Under the pieces are notes generated by a model. That model saw nothing but the letters and a program-made list of their open reading frames with translations, had not been told where the DNA came from and did not search any database. A stretch of 64,000 nt of DNA from Salvia splendens (taxonomy: Eukaryota; Streptophyta; Magnoliopsida; Lamiales; Lamiaceae). Both the position numbers and the translations under genes were made by a program. Location: contig NC_056049.1 of the NCBI RefSeq assembly GCF_004379255.2, positions 19,762,063-19,826,062 on the forward strand, read 5' to 3'. Position 1 is the first letter of the stretch, and every line of letters starts with the position of its first letter. This document shows positions 36,087 to 48,280 of the stretch, in pieces.

Positions 36087-37520
36087 ATAATGCAACGCGA
36101 GGAGGAGGCGGCGGAGCAGATCCTCAGGCCTATTCGACGTCGGACGTTTGTCCTCCGCGAACACGCCGCAGCTCACGAATGTCTATTTACAGACTATTTT
36201 GCCGAGCAACCACGGTGGGCCCCGACTGTTTTCCTCCGCCAGTTTAGAATGTCTCGTTACCTTTTTCTCAGCATTGTCCAGACGTTAGAGTCACGTGATG
36301 AATACTTCCAGTATCGGGAAGATGGCATCGGCAGACCCGGACTTACGCCGTTGCAGAAGTGCACAGTTGCACTCCGTCAGTTGGCTTACGGCACTAGCGC
36401 TGACATGTTCGACGAGTACCTCCAAGTCGGGGATACAACAGGTCGCTAGTGCCTGAAGGGATTTTGTATGGGGAGTTGTGGAGGCCTACAGCGACACATA
36501 TTTGCGAAAGCCGACTGCTATAGATTGTCAGGGCCTAATGAGAATGCACGAGACGGCGCACGACTTTCCTGGGATGCAAGGGAGCATCGACTGTACGCAC
36601 TGGGAGTGGAAGAATTGTCTGACGGCGTGGAGAGATCAATTCACTAGTGGATACAAGAGCAGCCACCCTACGATGATCCTCGAAGTCGTCGCTGACCATC
36701 GGCTCTGGATCTGGCATGCTTACTTCGGTGTAGCCGGGTCGAACAACGACATCAACGTCCTCAACTCATCCACCATCTTCACCGAGCAATGATATGGCAA
36801 CGGCCCGGCCATCGAATTCACAGCCAACAGGCGCCAATACCACATGGGGTACTACTTGGCCGATGGCATATACCCAAGGTGGCCTGTTTTTCTGAAGACG
36901 ATCAACTGCCCAATTGGTGATAAGAGAGTTTTATTTGCGCAAAAGTAGGAGGCGGCGGGGAAGGATGTGGAGCGGGCATTTGGTGTGTTCCAATCACCGT
37001 GGGCAATAGTGAAAGGGCCGGGGCGTCTCTGGTTCAAGGAAGTCTTCACCGATGTCATGTATGCGTGCATAATCTTGCACAACATGATAGTCGAACATGA
37101 AGGTAGGAGCATCACCGATTGGACCGATGACGAAGGTGCATCTTGCTCCTCTAGCACGGCGACCCCGCCCCCCGCTCAAGGATTACCGACGGGTTTCAAT
37201 GAGGTTCTATCTAGACATGCCTCAATGCGCAACCAACACAACCATGCGCAGCTCATGAACGACATGATTGAAGAAGTGTGGACCCGTAACCGTCGTCGCT
37301 GAGTTTGGGTATTTTTTTTTAATTCGTATTTGTATTAATTTTATAAATGAAATGAAGGTTTTTTCCAATTTTTATGGTTATTTAAATATTCAAATAGAAG
37401 AAAATGTTTACGGCGCATCTCAGGGCGCCCCATTACAGGTGAAATAGAAGGAAGATAAAATGCTCATAATAGTTTATAGATTCAGACTCATACTTTAAGA
37501 ATATGATACGTACTTTATAA

Positions 37521-37609
37521 AGAATGCAATTTATTTGAAGGAAAAAAAAACACGATAGTTTCCAACAATTGTCATGTATGGATACATCATTTTATTGATT
37601 ATATATATA
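37521..37609. repeat. 90-bp direct repeat, copy 1 (copy 2 at 39365-39453)
   Basis: AGAATGCAATTTATTTGAAG, then an A-run, CACGATAGTTTCCAACAATTG, and TTGATTATATATATACT occur here and again at 39365-39453 with few changes. The two copies bracket the right-hand part of the Harbinger region (37610-39364). One copy lies inside the inferred Harbinger element and one outside, which does not fit simple nesting. Confidence 0.85.
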
Positions 37610-37684
37610 CTATTCTTCATTCTTTCTCTCAATTTTTGTATTAACAATAACTCTTCTCTGTATTCTACTTCAATTTATCTATAA

Positions 37685-37830
37685 GAGCATTAGCAGTGGG
37701 GCACCCTAAGGGACGCCCTAAAGCCCGCCCTATGCATCGCCATATCAGCATTTTATCCTCTTACCCTTCCACCTGCAGTGGGGTGCCCTATAAGCCGTCC
37801 TAAAGGCCGTCCTATAGGTTTCACTATTGT
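37685..37830. repeat. second Harbinger-like terminal sequence
   Basis: After TAA, GAGCATTAGCAGTGGGGC starts a Harbinger-type end, followed by CACCCTAAGGGACGCCC. Near 37770 a similar CACCTGCAGTGGGGTGCCC occurs in the same orientation. A possible partner in inverted orientation lies at about 39712-39745 (CCTTAGGGCGCCCCACAGC, then GATGTCCTCA before TAA). A further GCGCCCCATTACAGG lies at 37418. Which ends belong together is not resolved. Confidence 0.5.
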
Positions 37831-37970
37831 TTTGTTAATTAATTTAAATGTTTTCAAATATGTCAGTGCAAAATAATTTAAAAATACCACGATTAATTAA
37901 AAACGGCAAATCCTACATTGATTAAAAAAAAGTTTTACACGAGTTAGAAATGAAAAAAAAGTTGATTACT

Positions 37971-38969
37971 CTACAAAAGTCCCAGTTTGCGGCGCAGCTC
38001 ATCGATCATCCCCCGGAGGTATTCGGCTTTGGCCGGGTCCTGACATTGCATGAGGGCGTTGTGCGTGTCCAACAGCGTCCTCCGGTTGGTGGCCGCTGCC
38101 AACTCCGCGTAGGCAAGTGCCGCCGGGGTCGGAGTCGGGATCGGCGATGGGGGGCGCCCGCGGCTTGCGAGGAGGATGTCGCCTTCACGGTCCCTTTGTT
38201 CTTCGCAGCCTCGACGCCAATGGGACGTCGGGAAGACACCGGTGTGCCGGAACTCTCCTCCTCCTCGTACATCGTCCGGTTGAGGTCCACCGGATATGCG
38301 CCGCTTTCGTTGCTTGTGTAAGCACCGGCTTCGGTGGTCCTCGTCCTCTTTGGCGCAGCCGATGGCAGAATCCCGCCCTGGAACTTCTGTTTGTCCTTCA
38401 AGAGCGCCCAGATGTTGAAATGCTTGAAGTCGTCGTACATTAACTGGTACGACAACAAGCGCTCTATCGCGCACATCGCTCAACCTCTCGCCGCTTCCCT
38501 GATCCCTCGAGCACTTCTCGCACTCCGCCGAGAACAGGTTGACTTGCTTCTTCACCTGATCACAGTGCTTGCGGAGCTGCTCCCTATGGCACTCGGCGAT
38601 GCGCTCCCAGTACGCAAGCTGCTTTTGGTTGTTCGCGAATACCGGATCCTCCGAAATATCCACCCAACACCTCGCCAAGACTAGGGTTTCATCCGGTTTG
38701 TTGTTCGTCCTCCCAGGGGCGTACTCTTCATTCGTTTCCGGAGGTGGCAACTTGTACGCCCGGTGCCGGTTCCGCTTCTTTCTGGCGGGGCGGCGGGGCG
38801 AGTTGGAGACGGCTCCATGTCAGACAGACCGTACGAATCCGTACTGAATTCGGGATCGTACTGTGTGTTGAAGTCGAACGGCTGATATTCGTCAGGGTCT
38901 GTACCCGGCCAACGTGCACCACCCCCAAACATCAGACTGTTCGGACTTGGGTATTCACCTGGATCCATT
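37971..38969 (-). pseudogene. Harbinger companion gene (Myb/SANT-like, NAM-associated type)
   Basis: The ATG at 38969 begins MDPGEYPSPNSLMFGGG. After a frame change near 38750, the next stretch reads ETLVLARCWVDISEDPVF. Another frame gives MYDDFKHFNIWALLKDKQKF, and a final frame gives PTPAALAYAELAAATNRR and ends RRKLGLL-stop. These are the blocks of the plant Harbinger ORF1 family, often mis-annotated as 'glutathione S-transferase T3-like'. The normal role is DNA binding and partnering the transposase. At least two frameshifts make it non-functional. Confidence 0.83.
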
Positions 38970-39168
38970 TTATAGTGTAATTTGAGTGTGGAAAAGTGAA
39001 TGGAAAGGTTACAAATGAAGGTGGGGTAGATGATATTTATATAAATAAATTTTTCGGAATTAAAAAAAATAAAAATAAAAACACGTGGCATCAGTCGGCC
39101 TATCGTCCGCCCCATTGTGGATGCTCTAAGCTGTGAAAGTTCTAACACAATTGCTCTTATATTGTGTG

Positions 39169-39170
<2 letters not shown>

Positions 39171-39217
<47 letters not shown>
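39171..39217. repeat. ATT microsatellite
   Basis: An unbroken run of about 15 TTA/ATT trinucleotides lies just outside the Harbinger right end. Confidence 0.95.
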
Positions 39218-39451
39218 TTAAAAAAATTAACTCTTATAAGAAGGAGGAAATTACAATTGATGTCAAGAGGGCTCAAACTCGGCACCTCATACAATAATGT
39301 TTAAGCTCGTTGCCGCTAGGACAAAGACTCTGGACTACTGTGTGTGTTATTATTATTATTAATAAGAATGCAATTTTTTGAAGAAAAAAAAACACGATAG
39401 TTTCCAACAATTGTCATCTATGAATACATCATTTCATTGATTATATATATA

Positions 39452-39643
39452 CTCCCTCCGTCCCGCACTACTTGCACTTATTTCCTTTTTGGGCGTCCCA
39501 AGTTACTTGCACTCTTTCCATTTTTAGTAAAAATTTTCACCTACCGCCGTCATTTTTTACTTTCCTATACACTCATTGATTATATATATACCCCCTCCGT
39601 CCACCACCACCACCACCACCACCACCACCACCACCACCACCAC
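39452..39643. repeat. truncated Stowaway-like sequence followed by a CCA microsatellite
   Basis: CTCCCTCCGTCCCGC begins at 39452 right after the direct repeat, and a second CCCCCTCCGTCC occurs near 39591. From 39601 to 39643 there are 14 tandem CCA units. An apparent poly-histidine ORF across it is an artefact of the repeat. Confidence 0.75.
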
Positions 39644-39745
39644 CCTATTACAAATATAAATATCCGATAGCTAAGTTGTTTCTTCTATATGATGTGGCGC
39701 GCCATAGGCGGCGCGCCTTAGGGCGCCCCACAGCTGATGTCCTCA

Positions 39746-40560
39746 TAAATACAAGGACGAGTTGTCATTTGCAACGGTGAAGGTTTAGGCTCATGGCCTT
39801 GTGCAACACAAGATCATGAAAGTCAATCTATTCTTGTAGCTATAAATCGCAATCTTCTTCATTGTATATTTCCCTTCTAACATCCTTGGTAGAAGTGTGT
39901 GACTTTTAGGTACCAAGACATATGCATCGATAGGGGACGGTTGAGACTCATGTCATGCTAATTGCTAACACCATGGTTGTCTCCACTAATCCATGTGTCA
40001 ACTCATCTTCATATCTACAAATTAGACTTTTGCATTAGGGTTCAGCCTAATTTCTTTGCACCAGAACTGAGATAGATATGAACATTCTTTGTGTTGAAAT
40101 TCATAAGTGATGGAGAATGTTTGAAAATCACAGTACTTGCATTGTAAATAAAGCTCCAGTATGCTATACTTACCAGTTTCCACAACATAAATACAAGCTA
40201 TACAATTTGGAATGCTCAAATGTCCCTACACAGGTTGGATCAATCACAACACATTCTACAACAAACTGAGTAAAGAGAGAGCAATCCAAATCGCAACGAA
40301 GATTGAAATAACCATATCTCAATTGGATAGATCTTAACAAAGTCGGAAAATTTGCAAATTAGTCTTATGGACAGTTATGCAGACATGAAAACAAAGGCCA
40401 AACAAATTCATCAGTTAAACGCTGAGGTGTGATAAATGTAACGACCACACGAGTTTTTCTTATAGCCAAGTGTGGGGTGAGAGTTTACAACAGGAGACAG
40501 CCTTTTCAACCAATTCCTCTTCCTCTGTTTAAACAAGTTCACTGAAAATACTTCCAGGCA
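39746..40560. other. intergenic stretch downstream of the PITH-domain gene
   Basis: No gene is recognised. The right part (about 40400-40600) is probably the 3' UTR of the PITH-domain gene. The rest has no clear repeats. Confidence 0.5.
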
Positions 40561-40600
40561 ATAAAGATGTCCATCATCTCTTACCCATTTCCCTGGCAGC

Positions 40601-43600
40601 TCAGTGATCCTCGATCTTCTTCAGACCTTTCATATCAGTTGTTTCAACCCTGCATAATCCAAGCAGAAATGAACTTTATGTCAAATAATTCTAGTGACAT
40701 GCTAAATACACACATATAAGCTAGCTATCTTGGATTATTTAGGCGTTCACATAGTCATAGTTGGTAGATTCCCAATCTATTTTAGGGCTAACACATAATA
40801 CAGATAAGCAGGCAAAATAGATTTTTTCTTCTTTGCATTCTTTAAATTCACAAAACTTCGAATAATCTAAAGTTAGGCCCAATGAACTGGCTCGTTTGAG
40901 CTCGAGTCAAACATGTTTGCAAGCCCACAAGCTGAACGAAGCAAAGCTCGAGCACAGATCAAATTTTTTATCAAGCTCGGTTCCAGTCCCAATCTTGGCT
41001 TGTTTGCAAAACATACAAATTTTTTACACAAGCTTTTTTCGAGCTGAGCTTAGAGTAGCTCACAAGCTTCATTACATCCGTACAAATCCCTGAAGTCAGT
41101 AGCATTGCCCTAATACTATGTCACACCCAAGAATAATAGATAGTACTCCCTCGGAAGGAATGGTTGGATCTATATCACAACCAATGGAACATAATTAACT
41201 AAGCATAAATATTTCAATTGTAGTTCAGATCTTTTAAGTGAGAAGAATTTCATTTTGAGAAATGTAATTTAGAGAGTTAAAGCTATTTTTTATATTTTGA
41301 ATAATGAACAATCTTTGATACCTTCCACAGAATTTATAACACATGGAAATTTTAAAATGTACAATTACCAACATTTAAACATCATTAGTCATAGGTCGTG
41401 TGTTTTGTAACTATACACCACAATCCTATACCAAACAAGGGCGACACATAGTTTCCTATTGATAAGTGGTATTAAAACACTTAGCAGCTGAATCATCTAC
41501 TTTGATTCTGCAATGAATTGATAGATGATTAGATGTCCAAAGGAGAAGTGCGATGAAAACTTACGTTGTTCCAAATAGAGAAATCTTTTGAACTTTTGAA
41601 ATTTCAGAACCAGATTGATTATCCTCGATGAAGATTGTCAAGCTGATTAAGAACAATTAGTGAGAACAATCACAAAAAATTGGCAGTACAATGCCCCTGA
41701 GAGTAGAGCCATAGAAATGAAAACACACCTGCGGACATTCTGAAACTTGACGTACTTCAATATAACTGGTTTTCCCTACATAGGTTTAAGCACATCCCGC
41801 ATTATATTTCAAACAAATTGCAAACACAAGCAGGTAAACAAAGCTTATTTCAAGAAACAAGATGGAAATGAGAAGCACTGAAGTTTACCTTTAGGTTATC
41901 CTCAGATAAAACAATGGTATCACTTGGGGGGAAATCAGTGACATTACTGTGGACTTATAATAATCAGGAATAGTTCAAAAACATAGAGGGGGAAGCTCAT
42001 CAACATAAATGATTAATTCTCATAAATACCTAAATCCCATGTGCTCCCTGTTAGCAAAAAGTTTCACCAATTTTGGACCTGGAATTTCCAAAATAGCATT
42101 AGTAAGAGTAAATACTCCGCCAATGGATCTTTCATAGATCTATAGATCTAATAAGGGACTTAGAGTGTGTTTGCTTTGAGGTATAAGGAAAATAAGGGAT
42201 AATAAAATTTTCTCTATTTAAATTCTCTTTTCTTTTCCATCTTTATAGTTCATATACTCCCTCCGTCCCAAGTTACTTGAGTCGTATTCCTTTTTGGGTT
42301 GTCCCAAGTTACTTGAGTCATTTCTCTTTTTGGCTAAAAACAAAACATCTAATCACACTTACTTTATTCTTTCTTTTACTTTACTTTCTCTCCTCTCTCT
42401 AACTTTATTCTCTCTTCTACTTTATTTTACTTTATCTAACTCATTAAGCACAACTTTCTTAAATCTCGTGCCGAAAAGAAACGCCTCAAGTAACGTGAGA
42501 CGGAAGGAGTATAATTAAAGATTTCAACCTTTATCATTCATTCTTTTCACTCCGTGTAGGGATAATATTATCATGACGTATTGATGTGATGTGATAATAT
42601 TGTCCCTCTTTATAAATAAGGAAGGGTAAAATCCTTTTTATATAGTATAAGGATAAAAAAAGAAGGGACGGATTTAAAAGGAGAGAATTTTCTTATCCTC
42701 ATTTACTTTATATCTAAAAGCAAATGCACACTTATAACGTTACAAATGCCAAATGTTCAATATATTCAGCAATATCAAAGTGGGACCTACTTTTTGGGAG
42801 AATGAAAAGGGTAGAAATAACAATCAGGCAGATTATCATTGCAAGAGATTCAATGAAGGTCACTGAAGATGTGAACTCCATGAAATTTAAGGACATGATC
42901 TTTTTTTACTGTATCAAATATAAAATGAGATTTTAAGAGCTAGTTACCTTCCTCCTCTGGCCCTTTAATTACAACGGAATGAATTTTAACAACTTGATTA
43001 AAGGGAATGTAAATTAAGAGCTGCTCGTCTGCATCACTTTCCAAGTTCAAACCTTCATCTTCCCTGTACCCCTGATACAGTTTGAAACAACATCAGCATA
43101 TATTTGGCTCCGCAGTGCCCCAACACAGTCTCTCAGAGACAAACTAGGTAACCATAAACCATGTAACTGCTTTGTGCTTTAATTCATAACAATATGAACG
43201 GAAAATCTAAGAAAAATAGAAAAATTGATGAGATACGCAAGAATTGCGACAAGACAAAGAGTTGTTGGATTCAAAAGAGATGGAGGGTGAGATTCACGGA
43301 AACAGTTAAACTTATGAAAAAACCATGAGATAGTGAGGAAATCAAAGGAGTACAAGAATCGGATGTTAAAGAAGATGCCACTAGGGAAAAATAGAAGCAC
43401 ATCAGACAGAGCCAACAAAAACAATAAGTAGATGGAGGGACCACAATAAGAGTTTGAGTAATCTCCAAAATGTCGAAATAATTGTTGAAGACATGTTTAC
43501 AAAGGACACTCGACTGACGAACTGTCTCCGGATATGTTCAGCTGAGAACTCAATAATGCAAGATTTCACAAGCTAAAAGAGCAACAAAATATAAGAACAA

Positions 43601-44401
43601 GAAAATCAATGTCGAGGAGAAGTATTGAGAAATATTTTCTGCGACTTAAGGATCGTCTAGGGGGAATGAGAAATTTGCTTCATTAAGGTTCTGAGATTTG
43701 CAACCTGCAATGCTAAATCAAATGAAACTTTTGGAAGCATCTAAAGTCTAAATACTTCGAGAAAGCCTTTGACCAGCCGCATTATGAAACTTACCACTAT
43801 TCCGATGCACTAATAAGCTAACACCGGCTACCAACTAGAATATTCTAGGTTTGAAGTGAAGCTTATATTAGAAAGAGATGATGATGAGAGTAGTTTTATA
43901 CCAGAGAAATAAGTTATCTGAGTGGGTGTATTGTAGATAGCTTTGTATATATAAATATACATACTGAGATTTAAAGTTGTCATGTGTTGTGTACAAATTA
44001 TCAACAAAAATCTAATTTAGCCTAAGAAAACATCGAACTCCATCAAAATAGTGAGAATCCAACTAAAACTTGTTTAATTCTAAGGAAAAGTCATAAATGC
44101 TCAAATCCATTAACTTGAGAAAAACAGTAAAGAATCATAGACAAACGCAAATCCCTGACAAATAATTTACCTGTTTGAGAGCGTTGGGAAGGGAGTGGCT
44201 GCTGTTTTGATTCAAACATTCAACACCAGACCAGTCGATAAACTCCAGTAAATCGACCTGATTATTAATCAAAGGTTTGATCAAACAAACGCATTTTTTG
44301 TTAGGAAAAAAAAACAGCATGAATAAAACTGAGAGAATCGCATGAGCAAGTGATAAAATTACTTGATTTCGTTGAAGAGAGGAGGCTGCTTCGGCGGACA
44401 T
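40601..44401 (-). CDS. PITH-domain protein, 176 aa
   Basis: PITH domains fold as a jelly roll. In animals the domain is the proteasome-interacting part of TXNL1; the plant single-domain protein has no settled role. Eight exons join in frame (descending): 44401-44363, 44257-44171, 43071-42948, 42078-42030, 41946-41889, 41775-41729, 41642-41565 and 40649-40601. The protein starts [20 protein letters not shown]. It contains [60 protein letters not shown] and the conserved end [13 protein letters not shown]. Length and block order match the single-domain plant form, with no thioredoxin domain attached. Intron 3 contains a Stowaway MITE. A diverged GCTCGAG/AAGCTCG-rich repeat lies near 40872-41070 in intron 7. 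Confidence 0.93.
42257..42509. mobile_element. Stowaway-like MITE in PITH-gene intron 3
   Basis: TA flanks CTCCCTCCGTCCCAAG and the inverted right end GAGACGGAAGGAG. The interior matches the 9995-10249 copy (GAGTCGTATTCCTTTTTGG and CTCGTGCCGAAAAGAAACG). It lies between exons 3 and 4. Confidence 0.85.
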
Positions 44402-44891
44402 GGCTGCTGATGCTAAAAAATTAGGATGAAATTAAAAAAGGGAGATTCCCTCTCTATATTCTGACACTTAAAAACCTATCGATCCTTTGAAGCTCAAGCC
44501 CATTAAAAAACGCTAGTAGGAGTATTAAAAACGTGAAGCGCGTTTACTTAGAGTGCTAAATTATTAAGGCAAGCGTTGCTAACAATTTTAAAATCTTGAT
44601 ATATTAAAATGATTACTGTTATATAACGACATTATTTTCTCCTCAATTAAATAGAGAACCGTTATTGATCATCTCCGAAAAAGAAAATCGTTATACTATG
44701 GCGGCCAAGAAATCGAAATAAAAAATACTTGGATCACCAAAGTTTGAAAATCATACTACTATTTATATTGCAAATTTTATGCATTGGGCCGGGCTAGGTC
44801 GAGGCCATCAACATTTTCTATCCTTTTGGGCGGGTCGCCCAAAGCTTGATGTACTAGTTAAGTCGGACTTCTTCTTATGCATGGAGCCTAA

Positions 44892-45702
44892 GACCACGTT
44901 TATCGCTATGTGGAGGTCGACCTCCACATAAGTAAATGCAATTAATAAAAAAAAAACAATTCTACCCATGGTCTCTCTCTCCTCGACCCATGTCCCTCTC
45001 TCTCCTAAAACAGACCCTGCGGTCTCTCTTATCATTTCACCCCTCAGCCAATGAGATTGTGCCAAATGGCACAATTTCATTGGCTGATATTATTATTTTT
45101 AATAATTAATATATCTTTAATATATTATATTAAAAAATTATAAATTTTATATCAAAATTCATAATTTTTCTTCCTCTATAAATAGAGACCACATTTGCTA
45201 TAGTTTTGCACACAAAAAAATATCATCTTTTCTCCTCCTATAATCCTTATTGTTTAGTAGAAAAATAAAGCCCAGCTTCAAAACAGAGAAGCTCACAAAG
45301 CTCTGCTAAACGATTTGGTAGAGCATATATGGGCAAATTTCGGCAATTGCAATTGAATGTCTAGTTTTCATCTTATGTATGAGCACCAATGATGTATTTT
45401 TAATTTCGTATTTCCATGATTGTAATTTATATTTTTTATTTGTTTGTTTTTATAATTTTTAGTTTGTCTTTTATTACGTACAATAATAAGTATTTCATGT
45501 AATAATAATAGTAATAAAAATAATATAAAAATAAATATATAATAGTGTGGTTGGGTGGTCATTGATAAACCATGAAAATATGTGTGGTTGGGTTGGGTGA
45601 ATATTAATGATGTGGAAGATGATGTGGAGGAGATAGAAATGAATTAAATATTGAAAAAGTGGATGGTTGGGTTGGGTTGAGGGGTTGCTGATAAACATGG
45701 TC
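44892..45702. mobile_element. Tourist/Harbinger-type non-autonomous element, 811 bp
   Basis: The left end GACCACGTTTATCGC and inverted right end GACCATGTTTATCAGC are flanked by TAA on both sides (44889-44891 and 45703-45705). The interior is AT-rich with GGTTGGGTTGGG blocks near the right end and no transposase. It lies upstream of the PITH-domain gene. Confidence 0.75.
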
Positions 45703-45875
45703 TAACACACAAGAGTTTTGCTTCTTCGCGTGACTTAGATAAGATAAGATAAGATAAGCTTTCAACATGCACGCAACCTGTAATGAATTGGGTTTGGTGC
45801 TTGTAGTGGTGATGGGTCAAATGCGTAAACATTTAATGTCTTAATATTCTATTTTGTAGAGGAGTATATATACTA

Positions 45876-46076
45876 CTCCCTCCGTTCCATAGTAGTGGAG
45901 TCATTTTGCCATTTTGGTACGTTCCATAGTAGTTGAGTCATTTCCCTTTTTAGTAAAAGTTAACACATTTCTTCTCTCTTACTTTATTATCTCTTACTTT
46001 ATTCTCTCTTCATCTCTCTACTTTCTTAATCTCCGTGCCGAAAAGAAATGCCCCCACTACTATGGAACGGAGGGAG
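45876..46076. mobile_element. Stowaway-like MITE
   Basis: TA flanks CTCCCTCCGTTCCATAGTAG and its well-preserved inverse ending GGAACGGAGGGAG. The 201-bp length and conserved ends suggest one of the younger copies here. It abuts the next element. Confidence 0.88.
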
Positions 46077-46080
46077 TACT

Positions 46081-47676
46081 ATTTTGGTCCTAAACATTCA
46101 CTTTTCGAAAATTGAATCCAAAACGTACAAAAATGCTATCGTTTACATCATTTTTTTTACGGTCTACCGTCAATTAGCCCAATTTTGACCAGATTAGACT
46201 TGATCTGAGATTATTAGTAGGTTAATATTTTGGTAAATAACAATTTTTAATATTTTGAATTTGAAAAATCAATCTTCCAAATATCACCTAAACTATCACT
46301 AAGTGTTCATTTGGAACAATGAACCGTCACTCTCTCTCTTTTCTATCTTCTCTCTCGTCACTCTCCTGAGAAGAAGAACCCTAGTTCCGATTTCGACTGA
46401 TTATTGTTGGTTGCCATGAGTTGGAAATCGTCATACCCAAACGACCATTCCAGCGACGTCTCGTCGACGTGAAAAATGCATATGCGAGGAAGAGGAAGTC
46501 CACACATGGACATCCATCTGACACCGATGATGGTTCGTCGGCTACTAGTAGTTCAGAAAAGAACGATTCCTCGAAGCAAAACGAACAAGGCAACAAAATA
46601 TTTTTTTTATGGTCTAAATGTTCAGGACCAATTCGAAGTAGAAAATGAATATGAAAGACCACTTTGTATTGTGTTTTGTTGTCCATTTATTGGTTCAATT
46701 TGATGTTAGTTTATTAACATAGATTATTGCCTCATTATCGACGAAGAAACAATCACATAATGTATGAAACGAACAACAACTACAATATTTTTTTTGTTGC
46801 AAGTCTGCAATGGGTGTGGTTGTATCAATTTGATTTCTGCCGCCTTGTCTAAGAAGAAGAAGAAGCATTCACTTGATAAATTTGGTAACTTTTTTCAGAT
46901 TTAAAATTTAAATAGGAACAAAAAATTAGGGTTTTCAAACACTCCATCAAATTACTTGAACATACAAAAAGTGTTACAACAACAACAAGACAAAGACAAA
47001 AGCCCAAAACATTCACTAATTTCTGAATTTTATGCTTAATTTCTGATAAATTCAATGTTAACTCAAAATCGGCACCATCGAAGGAGGTTGAAGAAGAACA
47101 GACACGTGCTTCGACTTCATGATTTGGCTCGCACCACTTGAAGAAACTGAATTCTTTTCTCTCACATACAAAATAAAGCTTCCCCCTCTACGGTTTGCCT
47201 TGGACGGAGACAATACGGAGTGCCGCCATCTTCTTGCAATAGCAAAAAGCGTAGCTACATCGGAGGTCTCCGAAGTCATGACCGCCGTCGTTGTCGACGG
47301 AGTCCCGGCTGCACGTCGAATGCCCCATGTTTGAAGGTGTTTGGTTGTTGCAAAGATGGAGAAAAAAAATTAGGGTTCTTGGGGGCCGGGAAGAAAGAGG
47401 GGAAGAAATAAAGATGAAATGAAGTGTTGAAAGAGAGAAATCGATTAATATTACTCATTTTCAGTATTTCATTTAACATTTACATGTAATATCCGAAAAT
47501 TAAAAAAAATAAAAATTAGCTACAATGATGAAAATCAGCTAATCAGGTCAAAATTTGGCTAATTGACGGTTGACCGTAAAAAATTGATGGAACCTTCAAA
47601 AAATGATGTAAACAATAACATTTTCGTATGTTTTGGATTCGATTTTCAAAAAGTGAATGTTGTGGACCAAAATCGT
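46081..47676. mobile_element. MULE-like element, 1.6 kb, terminal inverted repeats over 100 bp
   Basis: The left arm (about 46081-46195) and right arm (about 47560-47676) are inverted copies sharing TTTTGGTCC, ACATTCACTTTT, GAATCCAAAAC, TTTACATCATTTTTT and GTCAATTAGCC. The interior has a possible coding start at 46415 (MSWKSSYPNDHSSDVSS), which soon meets a stop. The minus strand of 47058-47330 has a GC-richer patch. These could be captured or decayed gene pieces. I found no convincing target duplication and no MURA transposase. Confidence 0.62.
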
Positions 47677-48280
47677 AAATCAGGCATATATTTATAACCA
47701 AAATAGTACTATACCTTTTCGTAGATAGTGCAGTTTGAAAATCATGGGGCACACCTAAAATATGTGATAAATTTAATGCCTTAATATTCCTTATTTGACA
47801 TTTTGGTTGATATTTTAATACTATTAATTTTCATAACTGAATCGTACAAAAAGAAAATAAAATTAAGCCTTCAAATCATAATTTGTATAAATATGTGCTT
47901 AAATTTAATTAATAACATAATATAGTTATATATAAATGAATTAAAAATTTCAACTTCATGATAAAAAAAATATTCGTGATGCTGAAACTTGCTTTTAAAT
48001 TTATCAAAGTATGTTTGTGTTTCATTTTAATTTTACAAATCTTAAATTAGAGATTTTAATACATTAGGACCGATCATGTCACATTTAAAATGCATTTAAT
48101 TGTCTAATTAGTGTATGATATGTTGAATAAATGGCAAGTGCCCAGTGAGTTAAAGGCGGAAAAAAGGCGGAAAAAAAGTGTTTTATTATCATAAAAAATT
48201 AAGTGATAATAATATTTGCAACGCTATATCAATTTTAAATTACGTGGAATTTACTAATATAGCCCCCAACCTTTGAAATA
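47677..48280. other. AT-rich intergenic stretch
   Basis: No gene, terminal repeat or tandem repeat stands out here. Confidence 0.5.

Larger units (their letters stand above)
30601..37302 (+). pseudogene. Harbinger transposase gene split by an LTR retrotransposon
   Basis: The ATG at 30601 begins MNHDDDRSSSEDGSP and continues to 30707, where the LTR element enters. Coding resumes at 36092 (QREEEAAEQILRPIRRRTF) and reaches the stop at 37302. The catalytic domain has FPGMQGSIDCTHWEWKN (first Asp), AYFGVAGSNNDINVLNSS (second Asp) and GKDVERAFGVFQ (Glu). Further damage is visible: TAG near 36447, a frame change before 36478, TGA near 36790 and TAG near 36945. The enzyme would cut and rejoin element ends, but it is dead here. 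The protein family is the same as at 49570-50846 and 61253-62434. Confidence 0.87.
30287..39126. mobile_element. PIF/Harbinger element carrying a nested LTR retrotransposon
   Basis: The left end GGGCATCCACAGTGGGGCGG and the inverted right end GAGCATCCACAATGGGGCGG are followed on both sides by GACGATAGGCCG. TAA lies at each outer edge (30284-30286 and 39127-39129), the Harbinger target. Removing the nested element (30708-36086 plus one 5-bp duplication) leaves about 3.46 kb, a normal autonomous size. The transposase gene reads rightward from near the left end and the Myb-like gene reads leftward from near the right end, the convergent plan known for PIF/Harbinger. The stretch 37300-37970 between them has extra terminal-repeat-like pieces and half of a 90-bp direct repeat, so its history is not simple. 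Confidence 0.82.

Noticed and set aside
38006..38684. Several long overlapping ORFs on both strands
   Set aside because: They reflect GC-rich sequence of the Harbinger companion gene. Only the minus-strand blocks match the protein family.
39239..39335. tRNA-like stretch with GGCACCTC and GCTCAAACTCGG
   Set aside because: No cloverleaf with anticodon arm and T-loop could be formed. It looks like decayed repeat sequence.
39437..39670. ORF with a run of histidines
   Set aside because: The run is a CCA microsatellite read in one frame, next to a truncated MITE end.
43440..43560. Possible retroelement remnant in PITH-gene intron 2
   Set aside because: A short stretch reading like [11 protein letters not shown] is suggestive of a copia tail but is too short and isolated to support.
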